64,000 nt of DNA, from assembly GCA_029379385.1 (NCBI GenBank), contig CM055610.1:21523961-21587960 (forward strand), in the 5' to 3' direction. Source of the stretch: Quillaja saponaria (lineage: Eukaryota; Streptophyta; Magnoliopsida; Fabales; Quillajaceae). Under the pieces are notes generated by a model, which made no database searches, was not told the DNA's origin, and saw only the letters and a list, made by a program, of their open reading frames with translations. Both the position numbers and the translations under genes were made by a program. The first letter of the stretch is position 1. Every line of letters begins with the position of its first letter. This document shows, piece after piece, positions 1 through 13,400 of this stretch.

Positions 1-422
1 AAGAATACAAACAAGCATTCATATAAACATTTACGCTTTATCATCAGATACTGAGCTTCATAAACGTACATGTACCTATGGTTGCAATATGAAATTGAGG
101 ATCTGAAGAGTTGAAACTAGCTTTGCATCTTGGTACTTGATAGACGTCCATTTTGATCTACTTCCAGTCCCAATGTCAAAATATCCAATTTGTTCTCAAG
201 AATATTTCGACAATCTATTTGAGATCAAATTCAGATGGCCTGACATCCAGTCAAACCACCCAAAGGCAAGGAAATTTGTGATAGTATGCATCCACTATGG
301 CAAAGGAACTAGTGCTGACGCTGCATTGAAAATTTAACATAATTCTAGAAGAAAAAAAGAAAGAAGGGAAAAGAAGGGATGGGACAAACTTGAAGAGAAG
401 AACAGTTACCTAGTTTTTATCA

Positions 423-3400
423 CTACTCAGTCTCTATGTTGTCCCCGCCTTGAGGTGCCACTGCCTCATCCTGTGGCAGCTTGGATTCAAAACTTTCCAC
501 TTCCAAAAGTGATTCTCTATCTGAACTATTATCTGTACTACTGCTAGATTTTAATGACTTATCGAGTTGAGTATCGGTTGGCTCTATAGGTTTGCTACTT
601 TCGGACTCGACCGTGGATTCACCATTTTTGGGTTGGACATTTTGTGAATTGGATGCGGGAAGAGGTACAGCAGCAATGCCCATCCCTTTGGATAGACAAA
701 CATACTTGAAAACAAGTTGTTTGTAATTATTTAGGAGGTCTTCCACATCACTGAAAGTTAGATCACCAACTTGAGCAAACAAATATGGATATTGCCAAAA
801 TACTTGGTTCACCTGATCCTCCTTGAAAAGCATAGTTGCCCCTCTATTCTCCAAATCCGAGAGGGATGGAACATTCGTGATTGATAACTGGTTTGCAGAA
901 ATTACTTCCTTACTTCCAGATTTTGCTCCAGATAATTTAGGTTCTATAGCACATTCCTTATTATCATTCAAAGCTTGATTTTTGTGCTCCATTGGTTCTG
1001 CTTTAGAAAGGTATCCAGAAATTTGATCATTCAAATTGGACTGATCATGTGAATCGGTTGAAAGCCCAGACAAAAGTGCACGAGCAGTCTCCATGTTTTT
1101 CTCAAACTCAGCTTCATCCATTGAAATGGCTTTTGCATCAATGCTTGAGATAAAGGACTCCGCAGAGAGCATGTTAGTAAAAAAGTATGCTGTTTCTGAA
1201 ACCAAACGAGATTGACGCCTAAACCTTTGTATGTAAAACAGATTTGAACAAAGCTGTGGTGGATTTGCCTACAAAATATCAGAAAGGCAGAAATTTTTTC
1301 AACTTGCATTATTAACAATATATTTCCATTTGTAGGAGACTTGACCAATAAACAATCTACGATAGCATTCTCCCTCGTGCACATTTTTAAGCTTAGCCAT
1401 TTTTTCGGGCAATTCTGCATAACAAACAATATGGGTTTTCAATAGGCAGGCAGGAGACAGTCAGTCATTTTGTATATATCCTGATACATAGTCTAATATT
1501 TTCAACAGTATACTATTTTAATGTAGCTGTAGTTACAACAATTCCAGTCTTATTCAATAGTTTTGACCACATCACAAACTTAAGAAGACTTTGATGCTCA
1601 ACATTTTCATAAGAAAAGGCTACAGATTATTTATTTGTAGGTAGCTCAAAGTTCTTATTTCATAAAAGCAGAAAGCAAGATAACCAATACAAAAGGAAAT
1701 ACACAAATATTGTTTGACAGTTGAAAGTATTGCCAATGTCATTTCATAGGATATTAATCATTGTTTATTTATTAACACATGCAACATGATACTGCAGCAC
1801 CAAAATTAACTCTTGATGAATTATATGCTTGACATTATCTGAATTTGTAAATATGACTCTGAATGTTACCTTTTTTTTACCTAAAGCGACAATAATACAT
1901 TTAAATGAAACAAGCCTGCCAATGACTATCTCAATTTCCTAGATGAAAAGAACAACAACTTGAGGCATGGAGTTAATTTAGAGAAACAAATATTTAATCA
2001 ATGACTTTATGAAGTGGCAAAAGACGATTTTTGAAAGAGTAAAACATAATAGGCCATGCCTGCTATATGTATAAAGAAAATGCGATGTCCTGTAGTAATA
2101 CAAATGCTCAAGCAAAAAGTGTAACTGTAGCTACCCACTAAAGAAATACATATAATTTTTCATTGGGCAACAGAACCATTCAGCAATCAAAGAGACAATT
2201 AACCATCACTTATCATATTTGCAACAAAACAGTTATTAAACTTTAACTTATTAATAATGGGTTACCTTGAACTATGATTTCTTGATTACAACGAAGGATT
2301 AGTATTTAAATTGTTACTCCCTATGCACTTTGAAAAGGGAAAGAAAACTTATAGAAAAGATTATTATACGCTCTATTATGATTATAAGTTAAAAATTTCA
2401 TAGACATACCTCGTGATTTTGACTTGACATTAAATGAAGCTTGGATTTGAATTGCGAGGGTAATAGATGAAAGTACATGTCTTAATGCTTTTCACTTTTA
2501 TATAATTGACAAGCATTTTGGGGATAACAAGGATGAGAGTTTTGACATTTAATTGTGAGAAAATATTTATACTCTAGAAATTTCTTTAATATTATTGATC
2601 GCAAAATTTTGTAACCAAGATTAATGTTGTGAGCTTACCTTTATAGTAACATAAATTAGGACAGGAAGGAACTCATCAGCTCCAGAAAGATTTTCATTTG
2701 AAGCAATAGAAGCATTATGCAGTAAGTTACTGATAACCTTGCAACAATTCAAGATACAGACAAGTTTGTCTCTGGGTGCTTTGTACATATTGATCTTCTG
2801 AAGTTCTTTCTGTGCAAGCTGCCAACATTAGAGTAAGACTGAAGAGGTAAGATCTTATGAAAGATATCTAATTTATTTTATTTAAAAAACATTAAGAAGC
2901 ATAATTGTATTTCCAGTCATCAATAAGGTTTAGTAACAATGAGTAAGAATAGAATCTAATTACTGTTCCCTTTGTCTCCAACTGACAAATTCTGGACATA
3001 TGAGAACTATAATATCGAGATGGATATACAGGGCACCGGCCGGGTATCATGAAACGAGAAATTTCCCAAGGTCAAGAATATATCACATGTAATATTTAAG
3101 AGTAAAATGTAGGTAAAGTGACTAGGATAAAAATGTACAAGTTAAGATTAAGGAATATCAAATGGTGCCTACTTAGAAAAAATATCAGGGGGGAAGGGGA
3201 ATCAAAGAGGGTTCTCGGCAGATAGTTCAATTAAACTTGTAAATATGCTTCTATCTGGACTGGATGAAACAGCTTTGATAATTTTTTTGCTCTTTTTGTT
3301 TCACCACCCCAATAAAATAAAACAAAAAATAAAAAGAAAGAAACATATTGTCAATAAGAAAGGAACTGGTCTCCACTCAATGAATTGCAGAGAATCTTGC

Positions 3401-6400
3401 ATCCCAGAAGAAGAATACGTTGGTTGACTGAGAATTCAAAAGGAAAGTAAAAAAATCAATGAAAGGACAAGTATAACACTACAATCACTACTTTGGTAGG
3501 AATTTAAATGAACAAACAAATAAAGAATCGAATATAGATGATCGAGCTCAAATTGAGTAAAAAGGTGTACGGAACTTAGCAAAGATACAAAATGAGAAGG
3601 GTAACAAATTAGAAACATAATGTTATTTAGCATCTTTGCAGATATGCAACTATCAAGAAGACTATTAGCCCAATGTACAAATACTTTCACTTAAAGCAGA
3701 ATATAAGTTCCAGTCCAATAGCTCTTTCTTAAGCATTTTCTAGAGTTACAGGTACAGTAAACATATCAAAGCACGTTAAATTTGTTGAGCTTTGGTAGAC
3801 TACTCTGTTTGAACAGATAGGTACCAGTGGCCACTGTTAAGAATTCATTAAGCATCACTAATATGATTGCTGATAGATATAACAATCCATATTCAATTCA
3901 TGTAGCTCCAATCTTGTAGTTAGAGTACAAACTCTACTCACAATAAAAAGGAGAAGGGATATGTCAACAACGATGTAGTTCTTGGACCAAACACCCTTTC
4001 AGAATATCACTTATGAACCTTTGAATAGGTCTGACTGATATATATATGATTGTTGATATGCAATATAAGAAATTTACATGTCTATGTGTCTACGAGAGGA
4101 TTTGCAATCAATGGCGAGAAGGTAAGTTGTCCCATTGGTAGTTAAAATGGAAATTTCAGGGAAAAGGTGGGGCAAAGAAATATTCAGCATATATATATAT
4201 ACTAGTATTCATGGAACACTTGTTGTGCTTGAATCGTGTCCACAACATATACATATACATTCAACAAGCAAGATTGACATATCAACAACTATAGTTAACA
4301 AAAAAACATTACTCTGTTAAATTCATTAAGCAAATAGATAAAGTCTAATGAAAATTTTAACTCGTAATATAAATCTATAATGTTTTTTTAATTCATAAGG
4401 TTGAGAAGAATTAGGGAAGCAATGCATACAATGTTTTTAATTCATAAGATTCAGATGAGACAATACTATAATTATAAGGATCTTATTAAACAAAAAAATA
4501 ATGAACAAAAATAACAAATTTGGAAATTCAGCCTCAATTACTATTGACAAAAAAGGAGAAGGAAAAAAAGTAAGTGCAATCCTACTACTATTAAAAGATG
4601 AGAAGAATTAAGGGGAAAAATCAATAGTCAAAAGCAATTGCAATCCTATTACTATTACAATAGAAAAGAAAAAAGAAATCAATTGTCTTTTAGAAACACA
4701 ATCCTTAAAACTATTAATTAGCAACCAAAGGGTAACTATGTAAGAATAAAAAGTCATAGACTCATGGGTATTTAAGAAAATCAAAAAATTCTACCACATT
4801 CGTGCTTTTATATCTCACACCGGGTAAATCCTTAACCCTTCCATCTCTTACTAAGATTACAGAATGTTCTAGTAAATTATGGCCAATACTAGGTATATAA
4901 GCAATGACTTCAAATCCAAAGGTTAAGTGCACTCTGGAAACTTTACGTATGTATGTATTCTATTGATATCAGCTTATAATCCTAAAAATTGCACCCAAGG
5001 TTTAATAAGAGAAGTACGAAACTGAACCATTGATGTCCAAACATATATCAGCCTGTTTGCATGTCTACATGTTGATAGTACATACAACAACATTTCAACA
5101 ATCCTACTGTCTGGAGGATAAGTACTCGAAATAAAATCCCTTAAATATGTAGGTTACTCTACTCACCAACCAACAGGTTTCATTCTGAAAAGTTGGCTTG
5201 ATATCCAAATTTTCAGGTTGAATAAACTGTTGAATCAAAGCCATCTTCTCAGAAAGTTGGTCATCAAGTTCTACATCATCTGGCTGCGGAGCAAATACAC
5301 GGGAAAATAGCTTCGTCATGACATACTTCTCCAGTCCCTATACATCAAAGAAACCCAGAAGTCTTGTACCCAAAAAAAAAAAAACAAAAAGAAACCCAGA
5401 AGTAAACAAATCAATAAACAAAGAAAATTATATACTGAAGGTGATCAAAACTCTGGCCAGGTCATCCTGGTTCAATCAGTGAACCAGACAGGCACCAGAT
5501 CAAGTCAGTTACTAGTTGGATCAGCTTACAGTCCAAACTAAGAAAAGCCCACCTAACCCTGCCAAGTTCTAATTTTATCAACATAACGGACTGGGATTCA
5601 TTGAATCAGACTTGAATGGGGACTTGTTACTTCAAAGATAACTTTATTGTGGAGTTTGCATGCAGTAGTAGTTAACTCAAAGTCCACATAGTGACCCTAA
5701 ATAAATTATTGCTTGAAAAGAACTTGCTTCTATTATCTATCAACACTTCTAAACTTAAAAATACATAGTTCAGTAAACATCTATACAAGTGAGCATGACA
5801 ATTTTAAAACTTACACTAGGTACCCAAAAAATGATCTGATACATATGTTTTGCGGGCAATGATTAAAAACTTACATAACATGCTATGTTAAACATTTAAA
5901 GTTTAAACAATCGAACATATATTAACATATTTCCACAACCCAAAATTTCTAAGAATAAAATTTATTTCCATTGTTTTCTCATCATTTTTTCATATACTAT
6001 ACAATATAATAGAAGAATAGGATACTTCTTTATATTGTCCGACTTGACCAGTGACCCACTTCCATAACCAATGATTTAGCGATCCCCTTAGCAGGTTGGT
6101 ACCACTTCAAGACCTTCAAGGTAATAATTAGGTAAATGAATCATTTTAATGTATACACATTTTATTGAATTCAGTCCGATACAATCACAACTCAGAGAGA
6201 AAGAGAGAGTGAGAGAGAGAATAATCTTTAATTAAATGGTAAATAAAGCCTGTTTTGTTTATATTGTCTTTGTCTGGCTTGACCAGTGACCCAATTTTAT
6301 AATCAAAGGCGTAGTGATCCCTTTACCAGGTTGATACCACTTCAGGACCTTCAAGGTATAATTAGCTAAGTAGGTCATTTTCATGTACAAGATCATTTGT

Positions 6401-8576
6401 TAGAATTCAGTTATGATGAAGTCACAAGTTAGAGAGAGAGAAAGAATGAGCATGTGTGGGAGAGAGAGCGACTCTTCAATGAAATGGTACACAAGGCATG
6501 CTTTGTCAACTAGAAGGGGAAAAGGAAACTTGCGGAAGAAGAATATTCTTGAGGTCAATCTGTGAAGTGTGCTCTGGATGTTTATTGAATCAGCTCCTGT
6601 CTTTCTAAAAATTCTCCAAAAGCAAATTTTCAATGTCATGGGTTAAGCCTCTCCCTATTCAACCAATCAAACTATAGTTGCAGAGAGTAGAACCCGGGCA
6701 TTATAATTTAAACTTTGATGGTGCCTCAGGAAGAAAACGTAACCTAAGGTTTCATTGTGTTGTAGTTGAAGATGAAAGTTCTGAAAACTTGATATTAGCA
6801 TTGTCTTTGGTGCTCATGAGTATGTCAAATTGAATTTATTGGAAGATATTTATAGTCCTTTTTTTTTTTCATATAATAACAATAATATAGGAAAAATGAT
6901 AGACTAATTCCCTACAGAACTAAGCATTGTAATTTAATCTCTTAATGTGGAACGGAACATTAGATTCCTTATCACTGGATGTTCTCATCTTATGTAAAAA
7001 TTTCATTCATCCCAAGATTGGGGAGAGAAAAATATTTACCAAAAAAAAAAGGAAGAAAGAAACTAAAATTTTGCATTGGGAGACATAATGCCTTCATCTA
7101 TTAGTCCTTTCTACTGCTTTTCTTCATTGCTTCTACCTTTTTCGGTCAAATACGAAAAAATAATCAAATGTGCATGACGTATAAATAGCAAGAGAGAAGC
7201 ATTACTGGAGGGCCATAGTTCACGAAAATCTATTAGGAGGTCATAAGAACTATTTATGCTTAAATTTTAAAATTATCAGATACCTACCTGTTGTGGATGC
7301 CATGTGAAGAGAATGAGAGGGAAAGAGAAAAGGGTTAATTGGGGAGGGGGTAGTTCTGGATGTATCTACTTGGAGCCTCAACCATAAGAAAATAAAACTG
7401 TTATCTCTGAAGACTTCTTTACGGACAATATGAGTATGACCATCCTAGTAGTCATAAGGTGCAGTCATGCACAAGAAAACACAGAGAAACTCACTTCTGC
7501 AGCACTTTCCAATTCCTCCTCAGTGCAGCCAGCCCAAAGTGGATGAGCCCTGAAAGCCGCTTCCATATTGGTAAGAAACTGTTGTACTGCAGCACTGTCC
7601 CTTTCTGGATCAGGAGCATTGTGTGAAAATGACACGATAAAACTGCAAATAGAACATTTAATACTCATCACATTGCACTTGATCGCCAAATAAAAACAGT
7701 AAAACGGTGTATATCAAGCAAAAGATGATATGAAAATTGAACAAGCGGATTATTATTTTAATTTTTGAACTTTGAAGTAATCAAGACGAATCACCCTAAA
7801 TGGAGCCAATATAATCACCCTAAATGGAGCCGTACTATATTGGGCAAAAATCAAGAAAGAAGTCAACCCAACATCTCCAAGAGCTGCTTATGATAAACAA
7901 TGCCGAACTGTAGTATCTAAATGAGAAGGTTCCAACTAAATCATGCATATGGCTCTGTAATTACCAATTCCTAAAACTAAAATAAGCTTACATAACAAAT
8001 AAAAAAAAAATGAATGATTTATATAGAAACATCTTTTACCAATGGAATATTCAAAACTTATTTTGAGGCATCCTACAAGAAGAATCAGCATAATTATTCC
8101 AGTCAGTTTGCTCTATAATAATTTAACTAAACCATAATGGCTATAGCTAAGCATTCCATTAAACGTCTTAAACAACATCCTGTTTTTGTCCAAGCAGTAT
8201 TATGGTGATGGTCGCCAAGTAGCCAGGTCGGACATATGATACTACCTGAATTTTGAAGTCACGTTTTTGCTATCATAAAGTTTTACAAGTAAACAAATAA
8301 CTTCAAAACATTGCTGAATTACAAAAGTTTCATACATGGAGAACCAGCTGCATTGAGGTTTGTTATAGAAACAAATGAGGTAGGTTACATATTCTAAAAC
8401 ATGACTAATTTAAACGATCAAGGAAACAGAATTTAAATCTTTTGAATCCAAAAACTAAAAGACTCAATCTTATCCAAATTCGACCTTTTGATTGCTTTGA
8501 CGAAATCGGCGGCAGAGGGTTGGCGCATCCGCTCTAGAAAGTCGTGTAACCCCAAGAATACGTCGGCGTTTTCCAT
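423..8576 (-). CDS. VPS9A: VPS9A-type guanine nucleotide exchange factor for Rab5-family GTPases
   Basis: Five exons join cleanly: 8576-8485, 7642-7495, 5337-5167, 2818-2639 and 1268-423, all with GT-AG introns, giving 478 residues (Arabidopsis VPS9A is about 520). The start ATG at 8576 opens [20 protein letters not shown], as in the family. Exons 2 to 4 encode the helical bundle and most of the VPS9 domain ([55 protein letters not shown]). By my count Asp185 and Tyr225, the residues needed for exchange activity in Arabidopsis VPS9A, fall at exactly the same numbers here. The last exon adds a Ser/Asp-rich, low-complexity C-terminal tail from about residue 240, with a conserved patch ([16 protein letters not shown]). 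The known family role is activation of ARA7, RHA1 and ARA6 on endosomes and vacuolar transport. It is transcribed away from the galactosyltransferase upstream. The model is intact, and a sister VPS9B cannot be excluded by name alone. Confidence 0.93.
6029..6508. repeat. Direct tandem duplication of about 230-250 bp inside VPS9A intron 2
   Basis: Copy one spans 6029-6257 and copy two 6258-6508. Both open with TTTATATTGTC, continue with CTTGACCAGTGACCCA and CAGGTTG.TACCACTTCA, pass through a GA-rich stretch and close on AAATGGTA.A.AA.GC.TG.TTTG. They are diverged by perhaps one base in five, so the duplication is old. No coding potential is seen. Confidence 0.8.
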
Positions 8577-10454
8577 TCACTCCACCACCGCAGTCTCCGC
8601 CGGCATGTGAAATAGAGAGAGAGTTGGGACTTGCGTGGGTTTCGGTATTGGATGTTGACGACAGGTAGGCACAGTCAATTTCCCACTTTTGAGCAGGTAA
8701 CGATAAAGTACATTCTTTTTCTTTTTAACATTCTAAATAATTCGTATAATAAATTTAAATTCTCCATTGCTCTTTTTTATTAAAAAAAAATCTTAAATTT
8801 TAATTATACCACTATATACTTATTTTTATTTTACTGAAAAAAAATGTGACATAATATAAAATTAAAAAACTAATAAAATTATTAATAAAAATGTTATTTT
8901 TAAATTTAACTTGTATTACTGTTATTTTTTCATGGAAAAAGCTAAGTAAATAAACTTAAATATATTTACGCAAGAAAAAAGAGAATAAGTTACGTTAATA
9001 CGGAGTTTAAATCAAATAGATAAATTTTATTTTTTTTAAAACACATATCAAAGGATAAATTGTTAAAAGACTTTTTTCTTTTACAACTCGTTAAATAATA
9101 AATTTAATTTCTAAATTAATTAATGTGTTTTTTTAGAAAATTATTCTACTTATTAATATTCTATAATTAAATTAAAATAAAATTAAGAAAAAAAGTATTA
9201 TAAAAATATTTAATTTAAAATTTAAGACTTATTTGAATAAAATTGTTAAAAATAAGAATTAATGAGAATTTAAATTTATTATGAAAAAAAATTTAGAATG
9301 TTAAGAAAAAAATAATAACTTATCAATAATTTTCTCTTTTTCAATTCAACCATTGAGGATTAAGTTTCAAGTCAAGCACAATTTTTTTAAATTATTTATG
9401 TAGGCTTTTTTGGGTACAATTTACGTAGTTATTAAATAGATAATTAATTTTATTTTTCTTATTATACAACCTCTCACTCAAATTGCAATATCTCCGGAAA
9501 ATAACAGTTTGTATAAATCTCATCTCAAATAGTTCATATGTATGTGCCTATTATTGCAACTTGTGCAAGGAAAGTACACAAATAAGCCTCCTTTATCATT
9601 ATATGTATAACTTTTAGAAAACTTCAAAATGGTCATGCATATCAATACTCTTCCAAAATAAAATAAAAATAAGTACCATTACACATTTACACTTGCGAGC
9701 TCCATATTGTAAAATACTTATTATGAGATTAGGTAATAAAAATGTAGATTCCATCAGTTTTAATAATAAAAATAAAATTATTTTGTATTTTTGATTAATG
9801 GCAAGCAATGTCCAAACTAATTTTTATATTTTTGATCCAATCAAAGACTTTTCATCTATACCACCATAACTAAAAAAAAATTATAAAAATTTTATTTCCA
9901 CAATTTAAAACTCAAATCCATGAACAGCACAATTTCAACCGGGATCTAATGTTGGAAATATGTTATAATGTAGTTGTTAGCTTAACACACTCTCCATTAC
10001 ACACAGGAATGTTGGTAAAACGAACAAACAGTAACTTATAATGGGTTTCACAGCGTACGAATGACTCCAACCTCACAGAATTACATTCAAAATAAATGTA
10101 AAAGTGGAAGAATTTAAATTTATACAAAGGCCTATGACAAAATAACAGTGCACAATTGGCATATCTTCCCACACCCAAAAATAAAACTGAAAGATATGCC
10201 AAACAAATCTGTATATTTAAATCCACATTCATGCAATTGCAAACTTGAGTGAACAGCTTCAATGCAAGCAAAAAACCAATCTTGCTCATCAGATCTCCTA
10301 TGGTGCACCGGGATTTTCACGTTGCTTCCATTTTTGCCCTTTGCACAGCTTTCCCAATCTCATCTCTCAAACCTGCCTCTGGCTTTGTGACAGCTGCATT
10401 ACACAAGCCCAGCATTCTCAGATAAGAAGAAAGACCCTCTCCCTTGAAATGATT
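8577..10454. other. Intergenic region between VPS9A and the galactosyltransferase
   Basis: The first 100 bases are the VPS9A leader side, with a GAGAGA tract at about 8611-8620. From 8700 to 9500 the DNA is very AT-rich with long A and T runs. The part up to 10454 should hold the 3' UTR of the galactosyltransferase. No convincing ORF or RNA gene was found. Confidence 0.6.
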
Positions 10455-13400
10455 TTAAACTAAGGCACTCCAGACAGCTGCATCCCCTTCACCACACTTT
10501 GAATGAACATATTTAATCTTCTCCACAGACTTGCAGATTCCGCTGCAGCTCCAATCAAATGATGCAACACATATGTTACCTGCTTGTGCCTTCCACTCAC
10601 AATCTGCAGTAGTACCATTATCCCAAGTAAAGGAGTGTAACCCGACCAGGAAAGAAAAATGTCATAAACCAATAACCAATGAAAAACTACATTTCTAGAA
10701 GCAACTTATCCAAGACACGTGTATCTTACTAGCACACAATTCACTAAATTAATTCTGAAATTACAGCCTTTAGTTATGGAGATGCTACTGAAATTGCATC
10801 AAATTCTTACCTTCCAGAAAATTTACTCTAGCAAAAGAAAACTTTATTCAGTAATACAAGAAGCCATCTCAGAAGGAATTTGTTAGTGGCAATCAAGATT
10901 GCCATCATCTAGTAGTACTTCAAACAGAACATGCTTACCACCAAGTTTGGATTACTACTTATTATGGTGGGTATGAGACAGAGAGAGAGAGTTATATGCA
11001 TAACATGTCCTCAAATTACAACGGGTTCAAATGAAACCGTACCTGGAGGAGTCCCACAGCACATATTCCGGTCATCAATGTGCTCAACTTCAAGACCGAT
11101 GAACCATGAACCAAGTGACACGTCTTCATTAGCATACTTATGCAATATTGGCCTACAGTCACAATTGGGACCCTTTGAACTTAATTGTCTTGTAAGAAAT
11201 CATAAGATTCAAGTCAAATGTACACCAAAGGTACTTCCTGGTTACAAAACGCACCATTAAAATTACATGTTCAAGACATTTTCAATTTTTCACTTATCAA
11301 ATTCAATCTTTTTCAACAATCAAATTAGTCCTTTAGTGAGTTTAGAAAGAAAAAAAAAACTGAAAAATCAGTTATTTGTCAAAATGAAAATTCTGAACAT
11401 GCTCTAGACATTGCAGATCAACAACATAATGCCTAATTGAAGTTAAAGAAGTTATGCGCACTTGCAAGTCTGAAATAAGTTCATTGATTATCTTGGCACC
11501 AAAATTTAAAAATTCGTGTCAAAACGTGCGAAACATTTTCGTTTCCACACTACCTGAAATGAAACTTAATTATAAGAACGCAGCCACCGTTTTCACACAA
11601 AACGGGAGCGTTTTCACACGAAACATGAGTCTTTTCTTACGACACAAGGGCGTTTTCATCGTTTTCACATGAAACGAGTCGACACAAACAAGGCATTTTC
11701 AGAATTTAAAAATCTAAAATTTTGACTCTAGTTCTCTTCATATTTTAGGATTTCAATTTTTTTTTAATCTTATTTGACGTATATTCAGATAGTATAATTT
11801 AGCGAGGATAATTCTTTTTAGGATTTCACCCATATTAGGTTTCTTGGTCTTTTATCTATTTATTTTTTATACCAATATTTTGTATTAATTTAGTTTAACT
11901 TAATGATGAATACTATTAAAATTTCATAACATATATATGTTGGTTCAAATTAAAAAAATTTATTAAATATGGGTTGAGCACCTGCTAGCAACTCCACTGT
12001 TGATTGAATGTAATTGTAATTTGATATTTTTCTCTAATTTGTATGTCTATATTTAGAATTTTACTTTGTTATGTATTTAATAGTATTTTATGTAATAAAT
12101 TAATAATATTGTATACCTACAATTATTATAATATATATTTTATTATATATTTACATGCGTTTTCACAAAAATTAGAGTTTCTATACTATTTCTTGAATCA
12201 TTTCCGTTTTTAGACTTATCAAAATAGTATCTTGAAATGAATTTTACTTCCTTGCCTGGCACAGAATCACGAATCAATAAATCTTTCATGACAGTGTACA
12301 ATATCATAATATTAAGATTAGAACCTAGCAAATTAAACTACTTGTAAATGGTAAACCACAATCTTACTGGTTGATGGAAATATATGTTGCTAGATCCTTT
12401 GAGATAGCATATATCTGGCCAGTTGCATGTCTGAAGTATTTGTTCCCCTCTTCTCCAAATTTCCAGTACTCTGGTTCATGATACTTGACATCCCTAAAGA
12501 AGAAAATTAAATTCAAAAAATTAATAGCAGAGCCACTGAATAGGGCTTATATCTCTGGAATAGCCTTTTTTACAATGTAAATAAAAAGCTCAGGAATTAC
12601 TTTCGAGAAAGCACGGGTCCAGATTTCATACACCCAATGTAGACTCTAGGTTTTGAACGGTGATGGGCAAGAGTTGTAGCTAGAACACCTACAAAAATGC
12701 ATGCCAATATAAACCTTACTAGTGAGATACGGTACTTATGGCCACTACCAAATAATAATACAGAAACCAAAAACGTTGTTGAAACAAGTAGAAAACTATT
12801 AAGGATTCTCGGGCATTGCATACCCAAATTGACATGTACATCATCATCCACCTTAACGTAGAAATCAGCATCCCATTTTGCAACGGCAGTTGAAAAGAAG
12901 ATTTTTGTCTTTGCAGACAGTTCATGATACCCTTCAACATGTTCCTATAACGCAATGTGCGACTGAAATCATATTCCAAGCAGATGGTCTCGCATTTTTT
13001 GACATATATAATTATGCATGAGCTTTCTTACCAGCCTAAGGAAGTCCTTATGCTGAGCCTCTTCTGAATCAATAGCTCGATCCAAAATACTTTTGGATGT
13101 TGCACTGGATAAGACCATGCAAATATCACTCAGATGATTCAGACCAGTAACATTTAATACAATGCAACATATGTAAAAGTAACCTATTCTTAAATGAAGT
13201 CCATATCTGATTCAAAAGAGATGTACCATTACATTCATCTTTGACATACAATGTCATACATGGTGAATAATGAAGTTTCAAGAGAAAAACTGCATTTTAA
13301 AATTGTAAATTTCAGGTTTTATCTCCTTATTCATTATGCACAGTATGTCTTGGTACAGGTTTTGATGCCACCTGCAGATTCTTCACTTTCTTTTCTTTTG

